Source: CAZPHI01 sp964586425
GTDB taxonomy: Bacteria; Bacillota; Clostridia; Lachnospirales; Lachnospiraceae
Length of the DNA stretch: 64,000 nucleotides
Reading direction: 5' to 3'
NCBI GenBank assembly: GCA_964586425.1
Contig: CAZPHI010000005.1
Coordinates: forward strand, 1 to 64,000
Shown: piece by piece, positions 55,216 to 64,000 of the stretch
How positions within the stretch are numbered: position 1 is the stretch's first letter
Layout: every line of letters begins with the position of its first letter
The notes under the pieces: generated by a model
Database searches by the model: none
What the model was told of the DNA's origin: nothing
The model's input: only the letters and a program-made list of their open reading frames with translations
Position numbers and translations under genes: made by a program

Positions 55216-55283
55216 ATGTTATACTTATATAAGTATGACTATTAATATAATGTAACTTAAAGTACAGAAACGGAGGATTAGAT

Positions 55284-56519
55284 ATGGCAGTTGTAAAACC
55301 ATTCCAGTGTGTAAGACCAGATTCACAGTATGTAAGCAGGGTGGCAGCATTACCTTATGATGTGTATAATCGTGAAGAAGCATGTGAGGTTGTTAAAAAG
55401 GAACCATTATCTTTCTTAAAGATTGACAGAGCTGAGACGCAGTTTGACAGTAGTGTTGATACATATGCACCTGAGGTGTACGCAAAAGCAAAAGAATTAT
55501 TAGAGGGTATGATTGCTGATAAAACATTCATTACTGATGAGGAAAAAGCTTATTATATATATGAACTTACTATGGATGGAAGAACACAGACAGGTATTGT
55601 GGCTTGTGCATCAATCGATGATTATCAGAATAATGTTATTAAGAAGCATGAGAATACAAGAGCAGAAAAAGAGATTGATAGAATTACGCATGTGGATACC
55701 TGCAGTGCGCAGACAGGACCAATCTTTTTGGCTTATCGCGCTAATGAAGTTATTAATGAAGTGGTAAATAAAACAAAGGCTGATAATAAGCCATTATATG
55801 ATTTTACGTCAGAGGATGGTGTGAGACATACCGTGTATAAGATAAATGCTTCTAATGATGTTAATGCTGTGTATGAAGCATTTGCCAAGATTAATCAAAT
55901 CTATATTGCAGATGGACATCACAGAGCTGCTTCAGCTGTAAAAGTAGGACTTAAGAGAAGAGAAGCTAATAAGAATTATACAGGAGAAGAGGAATTCAAT
56001 TATTTCCTTTCGGTTCTTTTCCCTGATGAGCAGTTGATGATAATGCCATATAATCGTGTTGTTAAAGATTTGAATGGAATGACTAATGAAGAATTCTTTG
56101 AGGCTATTAGTAAGAATTTTGATGTAAAAGAAAGTGATAACATGGTGAATCCTGTCAAGAAGGGTACTTATGGAATGTATCTTGATAATAGATGGTATAC
56201 ACTTAGTGCCAAAGACCGTATAAAATCTAATGATCCAGTTGATGGTCTTGATGTTGCTGTGTTACAGAATAATTTGCTTGCACCAATACTAGGTATTGGT
56301 GATCCAAAGACAGATAAGAGAATTGATTTTGTTGGTGGAATTAGAGGTTTAGCTGAGTTAGAGAGAAGATGCAGCGTTGATATGAAGATAGCATTTTCAA
56401 TGTATCCTACTTCAATTGCAGAGCTTTTTGATGTTGCGGATGCTAATAGATTAATGCCTCCTAAATCTACATGGTTTGAACCTAAGCTTAGAAGTGGAAT
56501 ATTCATTCACAGAATATAA
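55284..56519 (+). CDS. DUF1015 family protein
   Basis: A 411-residue protein of the DUF1015 family, widespread in Clostridia and often near serine genes. Motifs are VKPFQCVRPDSQYVSRVAAL, PYDVYNREEA, HVDTCSAQTGPIF and the strongly conserved YIADGHHRAASAV. GGAGG precedes the ATG. Its position after serC-serA is like that in other Clostridia. Biochemical function unknown. Confidence 0.88.
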   Translation: MAVVKPFQCVRPDSQYVSRVAALPYDVYNREEACEVVKKEPLSFLKIDRAETQFDSSVDTYAPEVYAKAKELLEGMIADKTFITDEEKAYYIYELTMDGRTQTGIVACASIDDYQNNVIKKHENTRAEKEIDRITHVDTCSAQTGPIFLAYRANEVINEVVNKTKADNKPLYDFTSEDGVRHTVYKINASNDVNAVYEAFAKINQIYIADGHHRAASAVKVGLKRREANKNYTGEEEFNYFLSVLFPDEQLMIMPYNRVVKDLNGMTNEEFFEAISKNFDVKESDNMVNPVKKGTYGMYLDNRWYTLSAKDRIKSNDPVDGLDVAVLQNNLLAPILGIGDPKTDKRIDFVGGIRGLAELERRCSVDMKIAFSMYPTSIAELFDVADANRLMPPKSTWFEPKLRSGIFIHRI

Positions 56520-56534
56520 AGAGGTTTTGATAAA

Positions 56535-57896
56535 ATGATAGTTGATATGACAAAAGGTAAACCAACGGGTATTCTGTGGAGGTTTGCAATGTCTCTGCTA
56601 CTTAGTGTGGCATTTCAACAGCTTTATAGTATAGTTGATAGTATAGTCGCTGGCAATTTTATTAACAAAGATGCGTTGGCTGCGGTAGGGGCATCGTACC
56701 CAATAACTATGATATTCATAGCATTTGCAACAGGCTCTAATATAGGATGCTCTGTTGTAATATCGCAATTATTTGGAGCAAAAAAATATTCAAGAATGAA
56801 GACAGCAATATATACTTCGTTGATAGCTGTTGCTGCTTTAGCTGTAATACTTACAATTGCAGGTGTGTTATGTTGTAATCCATTGATATCAGCACTAAGT
56901 ACTCCTGATAATATATTCGCTGATTCAGCAGAATATCTGCGTATATATATCTTTGGATTATTATTTTTGTTTATATATAATATTGCAACAGGGATATTCA
57001 CTGCGCTGGGAGATTCGAAGACACCACTGTATTTCCTTATATTTTCTTCATTACTTAATATTGCGCTTGATCTAATATTCGTAATTGTGTTCAATATGGG
57101 AGTTGCAGGCGTAGCATGGGCAACTTTTGCTGCACAAGGTGTATCATCTATATTGGCATTCATATGGCTGATTAGAAGAATTGCAGGAATAGAAACAGAT
57201 AAAGAGGAAAAGGTCAGACTATTTGACGGGAATATACTTGGAAAGATATCAATGATTGCAATTCCATCTATATTACAGCAGTCATTTATTTCGGTTGGTA
57301 ATTTGTTCGTACAAGGCTTAATTAACGGCTATGGTTCAGATGTGGTTGCGGGGTACTCAGCAGCGATTAAGTTAAATACATTTGCAATCACGATATTTAC
57401 AACACTTGGTAATGCATTATCTAGTTTTACTGCACAGAATATAGGCGCTGGCAAAATAGAACGTGTAGGAAAGGGATTTAAATCAACAATGATTATGGGA
57501 TTTGTTGTCTGTATACCTTTCATATTGTGTTATACATTGTTTGGTAAGATGGCTATTGAGCTCTTTTTGGATACGGGCGCATCGGACATTGAATCTGCAC
57601 TTAAAGTTGGACGAGAATTCCTCTTGTATGTATCACCTTTTTATATTGTGATATTGTGCAAATTAATATCGGATGCGGTACTTCGTGGTTCAGGTTCGAT
57701 GAAACAATTTATGATTGCGACTTTTTCAGATCTTATAATAAGAGTAATTCTTGCATATGTATTCGCAAAAGGATTTGGCTTAGGATATACTGGCATCTGG
57801 TTCTCGTGGCCTGTTGGCTGGTTCTTTGGAACAGCTTTATCATTATTATTCTATTATAATAAGAGCTGGATGAAGGAAAGCATTGCTGCAAAGTAA
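56535..57896 (+). CDS. MATE family efflux transporter
   Basis: A 453-residue transporter with twelve membrane segments in two halves. The N-terminal half opens TKGKPTGILWRFAMSLLLSV and the MATE motif SIVAGNFINKDALAAVGASY follows; the second half has QGLINGYGSDVVAGYSAAIK. It starts 15 bp after the DUF1015 gene and is probably co-transcribed. The exported substrate cannot be told. Confidence 0.92.
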   Translation: MIVDMTKGKPTGILWRFAMSLLLSVAFQQLYSIVDSIVAGNFINKDALAAVGASYPITMIFIAFATGSNIGCSVVISQLFGAKKYSRMKTAIYTSLIAVAALAVILTIAGVLCCNPLISALSTPDNIFADSAEYLRIYIFGLLFLFIYNIATGIFTALGDSKTPLYFLIFSSLLNIALDLIFVIVFNMGVAGVAWATFAAQGVSSILAFIWLIRRIAGIETDKEEKVRLFDGNILGKISMIAIPSILQQSFISVGNLFVQGLINGYGSDVVAGYSAAIKLNTFAITIFTTLGNALSSFTAQNIGAGKIERVGKGFKSTMIMGFVVCIPFILCYTLFGKMAIELFLDTGASDIESALKVGREFLLYVSPFYIVILCKLISDAVLRGSGSMKQFMIATFSDLIIRVILAYVFAKGFGLGYTGIWFSWPVGWFFGTALSLLFYYNKSWMKESIAAK

Positions 57897-57929
57897 TAGT
57901 ATTAATCTACACTATAAATTGGAGGTAAT

Positions 57930-58778
57930 ATGTTACATAGAAATTATTATACAGATATTGATTATAAGAAGATGGGTATAGTTCATCAGGGAACTGCCGC
58001 AACATTCACTACGTATATTACAGATTTTTATCCTGAATATCAGGCACCTAAGAATAAACCCATAGTAATATTGTGTCCAGGAGGTGGATATGAACATCAT
58101 TCTCCTCGAGAAGCCGAACCAGTAGCTTTAAAGCTTAATAGTCTTGGGTATAATGTCATTGTACTTAGATATAGTGTTGCGCCTGACAACTTTCCGTGCC
58201 AGTTGTATGAATTAGCATATACTGTCAAATTCGCAAGAGATAATGCTGCTAATTGGGATAGTGACCCAGACAAAATTATTGCAGCGGGATTTTCTGCAGG
58301 TGGACATGTGGCAGCATCACTTGGAACTATGTGGAATCAACCTTTTATGACGGAGTTTTGCAATACAATATTGAATACATCAATTGAAAGCATCAAGCCT
58401 AATATGCTTATGCTTGGATATTCTGTATTAACTGCTGACAAATATGCACACAGACAATCCTTTGTAAGACTTTTAGGCGATAGATATGATGAACTTATTG
58501 ACAGGATGTCATTGGAAAATGCTGTATCAGCATCAACACCTATGACCTTCCTATGGCATACATTCTCCGATGCAACGGTTCCAGTAGAAAATTCATTGCT
58601 ATTTGCTAATGCACTTAAAGAAAATAATATTAAGTTTGAATTGCACATATTTGCTAATGGAAGTCATGGAATAGGACTTGGAACAAAGGAAACGGATACA
58701 AAAGATGGTAGAAAATATCAACCTGAGTGTGCATGCTGGATTGATATGTTTGATACATTTGTTAAGAATAATTTGTAG
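57930..58778 (+). CDS. Alpha/beta hydrolase (acetyl xylan esterase-like)
   Basis: A 282-residue cytoplasmic esterase without signal peptide. The oxyanion motif CPGGGYEHHSPREAEPVALK, the nucleophile elbow GFSAGGHVAASLG and the downstream Asp (HTFSDATVPVENS) and His (FANGSHGIGLG) complete a catalytic triad. It resembles the BD-FAE/acetyl-xylan-esterase type enzymes that deacetylate plant glycans. GGAGG precedes the ATG. Substrate is inferred. Confidence 0.85.
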   Translation: MLHRNYYTDIDYKKMGIVHQGTAATFTTYITDFYPEYQAPKNKPIVILCPGGGYEHHSPREAEPVALKLNSLGYNVIVLRYSVAPDNFPCQLYELAYTVKFARDNAANWDSDPDKIIAAGFSAGGHVAASLGTMWNQPFMTEFCNTILNTSIESIKPNMLMLGYSVLTADKYAHRQSFVRLLGDRYDELIDRMSLENAVSASTPMTFLWHTFSDATVPVENSLLFANALKENNIKFELHIFANGSHGIGLGTKETDTKDGRKYQPECACWIDMFDTFVKNNL

Positions 58779-58836
58779 AATTTAAGGGTGTATAAGCATT
58801 TATAATAATATGCACTATAGTAAAGGGAGGATAGAC

Positions 58837-60987
58837 GTGAATAAAAAATTATATTCGTTGATGAATTGGCCGGATATTGAAGGGATTGTGTATTCTGAAT
58901 GCGATAATCCGAGAAGTCTTTTGGGTGGACATGCTACCCAATATGGCTATCTTATTCAGGTGTTTAGACCAGATGCTGTAGAAGTAATTGTTAATGTTAA
59001 TAATAAGCAGAAAATCAAAATGGAAAAAGTTGATGAAAATGGCTTCTTTGCTACATTACTTCCATTGAAAACTAAAGTAAAATATACCTTGATCATTGAG
59101 AATATTAAGGGTGAGAAAAAAGAGATTGCAGATCCATATGAATTCAAACCGGTAACTCATAATAGCCGACTTAAAGCTTATAATGCTGGAAATTGCAATA
59201 ATGTATATGAATATCTGGGAGCTCATCTATGTACGGCCGAAGGTGTTGAAGGTGTTAATTTTGCTGTATGGGCACCTAATGCATTAAGAGTAAGTGTTGT
59301 AGGTGATTTTAATCGTTGGGATGGAAGAATATATCCGATGGAGCGAATTGCAGATACTGGTGTATTCGAATTGTTTATTCCTGGTATTAAAGCCGGTGAT
59401 ATATACAAATTCGAAATCAAGTGTAAGGGTGGTATGGTTATGACAAAGGCTGATCCATATGCATTCTCAACACAGGAGGCACCATATACAGCTTCAGTTG
59501 TATATGATATGAATAATTTTGAATGGAATGATTATCAGTGGAAGCTTAATGGCATTAATAATGAATTTGCAACAAAGCCTGTTAATATTCTTCAGCTTGA
59601 GATTGGTAGATTTGTTAAGCAATATGGAAGCAGACAGCTAAAAAGCAAGAAACATATTACATATACTGATGCATCAGATATTATTACAGAGTATGCAGTA
59701 AATAATGGATATAATGCTATTGAACTTCTTGGCATATCTGAATATGTGGATGATGATTCGTATGGAGATGATGTCAATAATTTCTATGCACCAACCAGAA
59801 GATATGGGCAGCCTGATGAATTAAAATGGTTAGTTGATAAGCTTCATTCTCATAATATTGCTGTATATATTAATTGGAATCCTACACATTTTTCAGGCAA
59901 CCTGAGTGGATTATTAGGATTTGACGGTACATGTATATATGAACATGAGGATAGCAGGCAAAGCACATATATGGAGACATCATACAGATGCTTTAATTTT
60001 GGAAGGCTTGAAGTAAAAAGTTTCTTATTATCTAACGCATATATGTGGTTGAATGAGTATCATTTTGATGGAATTAAGATAAGAGATATAGAGAGCCTCA
60101 TATACATGGATTATGGCAAAAAACCAGGAGCATGGGTTGCTAATATCTATGGAGGTAATGAGAATCTGGATGCACTTGATTTTATCAAAAAGCTTAATGT
60201 AATGCTTAATAAATCTGATTTTGATGCACTATCAATTGCAGATGAAAAGGCTGCATATCCATGTGTGACGGAAGATGTTAAGAGTGGTGGTTTAGGTTTT
60301 TCTCTTAAGTATAATAATGGCTGGACAGAAGAAATGCTCAGATTTATGAGTATGGATCCAATATATAGAAAGGCTGCATATGATAATCTTTGTTATAGCA
60401 TGATTTATAATTATAGTGAGAATTTTGTAGTAATGTATAATGATGTATTAATGCAGCATTGTCTTGGTTACTTATATAATATAATGCCTGAATCGTCATC
60501 TAATATAATGAAACTTTCAGGTGTAAAGCTTGCTTTAGGATATATGATGACGCATCCTGGTAAAAAGCTCTCATATATGGGAATGGATGTTGTAAATTCT
60601 AAGGTAAACAAACAGCTTTCAGGTTATATTGCTGCATTAAATAAGCTTTATTTAAGTGAAAGCGCATTATATGAAGGCGATTATAGTGATTATGGTTTTA
60701 AGTGGGTTGATAATAATATGCCTAATGAGACAATTATTACTTTTGAAAGAGAAGATAGTAGTGCTAATCGTTTGCTTATAGTTGCTAATTTTACTCCTGT
60801 GGCTAGAGAAAAGTTCAAACTCAAAGTTAATAACGAAGGAAAATACAAAGAGATATTAAATAGCGATGATGAACAATATGGTGGAAATGCATGTATCAAC
60901 AAACGAATCAAGACAAGCCAGCAAGGCTATATAACTGTTAATATACCACCAATGGGGATTTCAGTATATAGATATGTTGAAGCTTAA
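58837..60987 (+). CDS. GlgB-like 1,4-alpha-glucan branching enzyme homologue lacking catalytic residues
   Basis: A 716-residue protein with two N-terminal CBM48-type domains (~30-110 and ~115-215, NFAVWAPNALRVSVVGDFNR) and a GH13 barrel like GlgB (HFSGNLSGLLGFDGTCIYEH, GGLGFSLKYNNGW). The catalytic motifs are altered: DGLRVDAV reads DGIKIRDI with Arg416 at the nucleophile, IAEES reads IADEK with Asp469 at the acid/base, and SHDE reads YNDV. It is probably not an active branching enzyme and may bind glycogen. Start at GTG 58837 after GGGAGG. Confidence 0.85.
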   Translation: MNKKLYSLMNWPDIEGIVYSECDNPRSLLGGHATQYGYLIQVFRPDAVEVIVNVNNKQKIKMEKVDENGFFATLLPLKTKVKYTLIIENIKGEKKEIADPYEFKPVTHNSRLKAYNAGNCNNVYEYLGAHLCTAEGVEGVNFAVWAPNALRVSVVGDFNRWDGRIYPMERIADTGVFELFIPGIKAGDIYKFEIKCKGGMVMTKADPYAFSTQEAPYTASVVYDMNNFEWNDYQWKLNGINNEFATKPVNILQLEIGRFVKQYGSRQLKSKKHITYTDASDIITEYAVNNGYNAIELLGISEYVDDDSYGDDVNNFYAPTRRYGQPDELKWLVDKLHSHNIAVYINWNPTHFSGNLSGLLGFDGTCIYEHEDSRQSTYMETSYRCFNFGRLEVKSFLLSNAYMWLNEYHFDGIKIRDIESLIYMDYGKKPGAWVANIYGGNENLDALDFIKKLNVMLNKSDFDALSIADEKAAYPCVTEDVKSGGLGFSLKYNNGWTEEMLRFMSMDPIYRKAAYDNLCYSMIYNYSENFVVMYNDVLMQHCLGYLYNIMPESSSNIMKLSGVKLALGYMMTHPGKKLSYMGMDVVNSKVNKQLSGYIAALNKLYLSESALYEGDYSDYGFKWVDNNMPNETIITFEREDSSANRLLIVANFTPVAREKFKLKVNNEGKYKEILNSDDEQYGGNACINKRIKTSQQGYITVNIPPMGISVYRYVEA

Positions 60988-61023
60988 TGTTGTAATATAT
61001 AGTACATTATAAAGGAGAAAAAT

Positions 61024-61878
61024 ATGAATAGTTTATATTTAACCGAAATGAAGATGTTATCATCAGAACAAATGGGGGATTTATTTACACAAATTATAAA
61101 GTGGGGCATGAGTTTTGTTGGCTCATTAGTGTTAGCGTTAATTGTATGGTTTGTTGGAAAAAAATTAATTAAGTTTGCTAACACGTTCTTTTTGAAGATA
61201 CTCAAAAAATCAGATTTGGACGAAGGGGTAATAAAATTCATATTATCATTGTTTAGATTTGCAGCATATGCTGTGTTAATTATTACAATTATTGATATTC
61301 TTGGATTTGAGACAACTTCATTGTTAACAATAATTGGTTCAGCAGGCTTGGCATTTGGACTTGCTTTACAAGGAAGTCTATCAAACTTTGCAGGTGGAAT
61401 ATTAATTTTATTATTCAAGCCATTTAAAGTAGGAGATTATATTATTGCATGTGGACATGAAGGTAATGTAGTTACAATTGAACTATTATATACAAAGCTA
61501 TTAACTGTAGATAACAAAACAATAATGATACCTAATGGTACACTTGCTAATGCTGAGATTACTAATGTAGCGTGTCAAAAAGAAAGAAGAATTGATATTC
61601 AGATTGGTATTGCATATTCAGCAGATCTTAAGAAAGCAAAGGAAATATTACAGGAGATTCTTAATTCTACAGATGCAATCATCAAAGAAAAAGAAATTCT
61701 TGTTGTTGCAAAAAGTCTTGATGAGAGCTGCGTAACGCTTGAGACAAGATCATGGGTTAATACACCAGATTATTGGTCAACAAGATTCAAGTTATTAGAA
61801 GAGATTAAATTAGTGTTTGATGAAAAAGGTATTGAAATACCATTCAATCAACTTGATGTTAATATTAAGAATCAATAA
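61024..61878 (+). CDS. mscS: Small-conductance mechanosensitive channel (MscS)
   Basis: A 284-residue channel with three membrane segments, the third containing GSAGLAFGLALQGSLSNFAG, the pore-lining helix pattern. The cytoplasmic beta domain follows (FKVGDYIIACGHEGNVVTI, MIPNGTLANAEITN). Length equals E. coli MscS. AAAGGAG precedes the ATG. It would release osmolytes on downshock. Confidence 0.93.
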   Translation: MNSLYLTEMKMLSSEQMGDLFTQIIKWGMSFVGSLVLALIVWFVGKKLIKFANTFFLKILKKSDLDEGVIKFILSLFRFAAYAVLIITIIDILGFETTSLLTIIGSAGLAFGLALQGSLSNFAGGILILLFKPFKVGDYIIACGHEGNVVTIELLYTKLLTVDNKTIMIPNGTLANAEITNVACQKERRIDIQIGIAYSADLKKAKEILQEILNSTDAIIKEKEILVVAKSLDESCVTLETRSWVNTPDYWSTRFKLLEEIKLVFDEKGIEIPFNQLDVNIKNQ

Positions 61879-61881
61879 AAT

Positions 61882-61928
61882 AAAGCTATGATTACTTCTA
61901 CACAGAGTTGGGTAATCATAGCTTTTTT
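61882..61928. terminator. Bidirectional terminator between mscS and argH
   Basis: AAAGCTATGATTAC pairs with GTAATCATAGCTTT, with T-run on + and A-run on the other side; it serves both converging genes. Confidence 0.85.
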
Positions 61929-61935
61929 ATTAATA

Positions 61936-63312
61936 TTAGTTATTCTTTAAATAATCTTCACAGATATCAATTACCTTCTGCATAGCAGTAGGACTTGGTG
62001 CTCCAATTGTCAGTCGTTTGTCTACACATGTCTTGAGACTAATTGCTTCGTAGATATCTTCTTCAAAAACAGGACTAATAGCCTTGTATTCATCTAGTTT
62101 CATGTCATCAAGAGAGATATTCTTATCAATACAATATAGAACAAGCTGTCCGACGATACCATGTGCATCTCTGAATGGGACACCATGTTTTACAAGATAA
62201 TCAGCAGCATCAGTAGCATTAGTAAAGCCATTTTTAGCACTTGCTTCCATATTAGCTTTGTTAAACTGCATTGTATCAATCATACCTTTAAATAATGAGA
62301 TACAACCCTTTACTGTATCAATTGCATCAAAAGTGAATTCTTTATCTTCCTGCATGTCTTTATTGTATGCAAGAGGAATACCCTTCATAGTGGTTAGGAT
62401 AGATGTTAATGCACCATATACACGTCCGGTTTTACCACGTACAAGTTCAGCAATATCAGGATTCTTCTTCTGTGGCATGATACTGCTTCCAGTACTGTAT
62501 GCATCATCTAATTCAATAAAACGATATTCATTAGAATTCCATATAATGATTTCTTCAGAAAATCGGCTCAAATGCATCATAATAGTTGAAAGAGCACTTA
62601 AGAATTCAATTATATAATCTCTATCAGATACAGAATCCATACTGTTGAGTGTTGGTCCATCAAAGCCAAGCAGTGATGCTGTAAGTTCTCTGTCAAGTGG
62701 ATATGTTGTACCTGCAAGAGCACCAGCACCAAGTGGACAGTAGTTCATCCTCTTATAGATATCAGTAAGTCTGCTTCTGTCTCTTTTGAACATCTCAAAA
62801 TATGCGCCAAAATGATGTGCGACTGTTACAGGTTGAGCCTTCTGAAGATGTGTAAATCCAGGCATAAAGCTTTCTGTATTCTCTTTCATAATTCTTAAAA
62901 TGACTTCAAGCAATTCTTTTAATTCTTCATCAACAGCAAGAACTTCATCTCTAGTGTAAAGTCTCATATCAAGTGCAACCTGATCATTACGGCTTCTTCC
63001 AGTATGAAGCTTCTTACCTGCATCTCCAATCCTTTCAATTAAAGTAGCCTCAACAAAGCTATGAATATCTTCGTATTTATCATCAATAATAAGAGTTCCG
63101 TTGTTGATATCATTAAGGATTCCATTGAGTCCGTCCTTGATTGCGATACATTCATCAGATGAGATAATATGTTGCCTGCCTAACATCTCAACATGTGCAA
63201 GACTACCTTGAATATCCTGTTTGTAAAACTTTTGATCAAATGAAATAGAAGCGTTAAAATTATTAACAAGTTTATCTGTTTCTTTAGTGAAACGTCCGCC
63301 CCAGAGTTTCAT
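61936..63312 (-). CDS. argH: Argininosuccinate lyase
   Basis: A 458-residue enzyme that splits argininosuccinate into arginine and fumarate. It starts [20 protein letters not shown], has [17 protein letters not shown] and the superfamily signature [12 protein letters not shown]. The ATG at 63312 has GGAGG five bases upstream; a TTG at 63324 overlaps that site. argG is not adjacent. Confidence 0.96.
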   Translation of the reverse strand: MKLWGGRFTKETDKLVNNFNASISFDQKFYKQDIQGSLAHVEMLGRQHIISSDECIAIKDGLNGILNDINNGTLIIDDKYEDIHSFVEATLIERIGDAGKKLHTGRSRNDQVALDMRLYTRDEVLAVDEELKELLEVILRIMKENTESFMPGFTHLQKAQPVTVAHHFGAYFEMFKRDRSRLTDIYKRMNYCPLGAGALAGTTYPLDRELTASLLGFDGPTLNSMDSVSDRDYIIEFLSALSTIMMHLSRFSEEIIIWNSNEYRFIELDDAYSTGSSIMPQKKNPDIAELVRGKTGRVYGALTSILTTMKGIPLAYNKDMQEDKEFTFDAIDTVKGCISLFKGMIDTMQFNKANMEASAKNGFTNATDAADYLVKHGVPFRDAHGIVGQLVLYCIDKNISLDDMKLDEYKAISPVFEEDIYEAISLKTCVDKRLTIGAPSPTAMQKVIDICEDYLKNN

Positions 63313-63368
63313 GTGTGCCTCCAATCCGTCATCTATGTGACTGAAAAATTATCTTTTCTAGTGTAACA

Positions 63369-64000
63369 TTATAATTCTTTTTTATCAAGCGGTTGTTTTC
63401 TCTTGTTAATGTAGGATAATACAACCTGCCATTTATTCATATATACTAATACTGCAATAGCTATAATTGTAATGACGCATATAATTGATATAATAATACC
63501 TTTTACAAGACCTACTGGTGTATAGCTAAGTTCAATAGTGTGGTTTCCACTAGATACTTCTACACCAATTAATGCATCCTTAATAGCTGTTATATCGGTC
63601 TTTTTACCATCAATTTTGACAGTCCAGCCTTTATCGAATGGTATTGAAAGCATCATTAATCCATTAGAGCTTGCATTGAAAGTGCCTTCTATATGAGTAT
63701 CACTAAATTCAGTAAGATTAATTCCACCCGTAGACATCTTGTCATAGAACTGTTTGAATTTATATTCATTAAGTGTGTAAATTGTAAGGTTCATATTGGA
63801 GTCAGCAGTAAGAGAGATAGATTCACCTGCTTTTGCATATCCAATATCTACAATATAAGTATTCTTTAATCCAGTGAAAAGAGTTGATGCTATGCTTCCT
63901 ACGGAAACCTGTATCGATTCAACAGCAGTTGTATTGACGAAAGCATAGTAGTGGGCAGAGATATCAGCATCAAACATTACACTTGATTCGCCTGGAAATG
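63369..64000 (-). CDS. C-terminal part of a YfhO-family membrane protein (runs off the window)
   Basis: The frame continues open past 63977 to the window edge (FPGESSV precedes the internal Met), so only the last ~210 residues are seen. They show a beta-rich extracellular region (PFDKGWTVKIDGKKTDIT, SSGNHTIELSYTPVGLVKG) followed by one membrane segment and a basic tail, as at the end of YfhO-type GT-C proteins that help glycosylate cell-wall polymers. Family call from this fragment only. Confidence 0.8.
   Translation of the reverse strand, partial: FPGESSVMFDADISAHYYAFVNTTAVESIQVSVGSIASTLFTGLKNTYIVDIGYAKAGESISLTADSNMNLTIYTLNEYKFKQFYDKMSTGGINLTEFSDTHIEGTFNASSNGLMMLSIPFDKGWTVKIDGKKTDITAIKDALIGVEVSSGNHTIELSYTPVGLVKGIIISIICVITIIAIAVLVYMNKWQVVLSYINKRKQPLDKKEL

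Noticed and set aside
1..64000. tRNA and rRNA genes
   Set aside because: I saw no T-arm consensus (GGTTCGAATCC-like) with a cloverleaf and no rRNA-like sequence on either strand by eye; a tRNAscan run would settle this.

Overview
The window is a stretch of a low-GC Firmicute chromosome, almost certainly a member of the Lachnospiraceae (Clostridia). The evidence is the AT-rich coding style with strong GGAGG ribosome sites, spore-type genes (a GerA family protein, a SpoIIM-like protein), RNase Y, RqcH, RemA, a LytTR/GHKL signalling locus, and secreted proteins with tandem DUF4214 modules, one carrying a PL9 pectate-lyase domain. A pectin-degrading gut organism of the Lachnospira / Eubacterium eligens type would fit, but that is inference. 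A run of 100 Ns at 14607-14706 shows that this is a draft scaffold.

Layout. 1-8.0 kb: gerA-like gene, sulfur assimilation (metY, cysK, serine acetyltransferase), degV, enolase and an IscR-type Rrf2 regulator. 8.0-14.4 kb: two large secreted proteins sharing C-terminal DUF4214 pairs; the first (CAP/Big2) is broken by a frameshift and an in-frame TAG, the second is a PL9 pectate lyase. 14.4-18.1 kb: hairpin repeat array with the assembly gap, a probable preQ1-I riboswitch with terminator, then queD-queE-folE-queC-queF. 18.2-27.4 kb: aroC translationally coupled to a LytTR response regulator, followed by a candidate LytTR operator, a small secreted protein, two near-duplicate membrane-anchored proteins, three ABC-2-like membrane proteins, another anchored protein, a GHKL histidine kinase and an ABC ATPase. 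This looks like a self-contained regulated export or immunity system and is the most likely place for something undescribed.

27.5-35.5 kb: ABC-F protein, rimO, pgsA, cinA, then 1.2 kb of non-coding DNA with GT-rich repeats and a 417-bp tandem duplication, then SOS-controlled recA and recX. 35.6-47.0 kb: rny, an aminotransferase preceded by a 30-bp perfect palindrome, proC, nudix, spoIIM-like, a XerD-like gene with altered catalytic residues, rqcH, remA-gmk-rpoZ, tgt, yajC. 47.0-64 kb: a MITE-like inverted repeat, leuB-ilvD-ilvB, serC-serA, bioY, a DUF1015 gene, MATE, esterase, a GlgB homologue that has lost its catalytic residues, mscS, argH and the end of a YfhO-like gene.

How the genes fit together: the que genes plus tgt give most of queuosine tRNA modification (queA and queG/queH are not here); metY/cysK/serine acetyltransferase sit near a cysteine-bearing Rrf2 regulator; serC/serA supply serine; leuB/ilvD/ilvB cover part of branched-chain amino acid synthesis.
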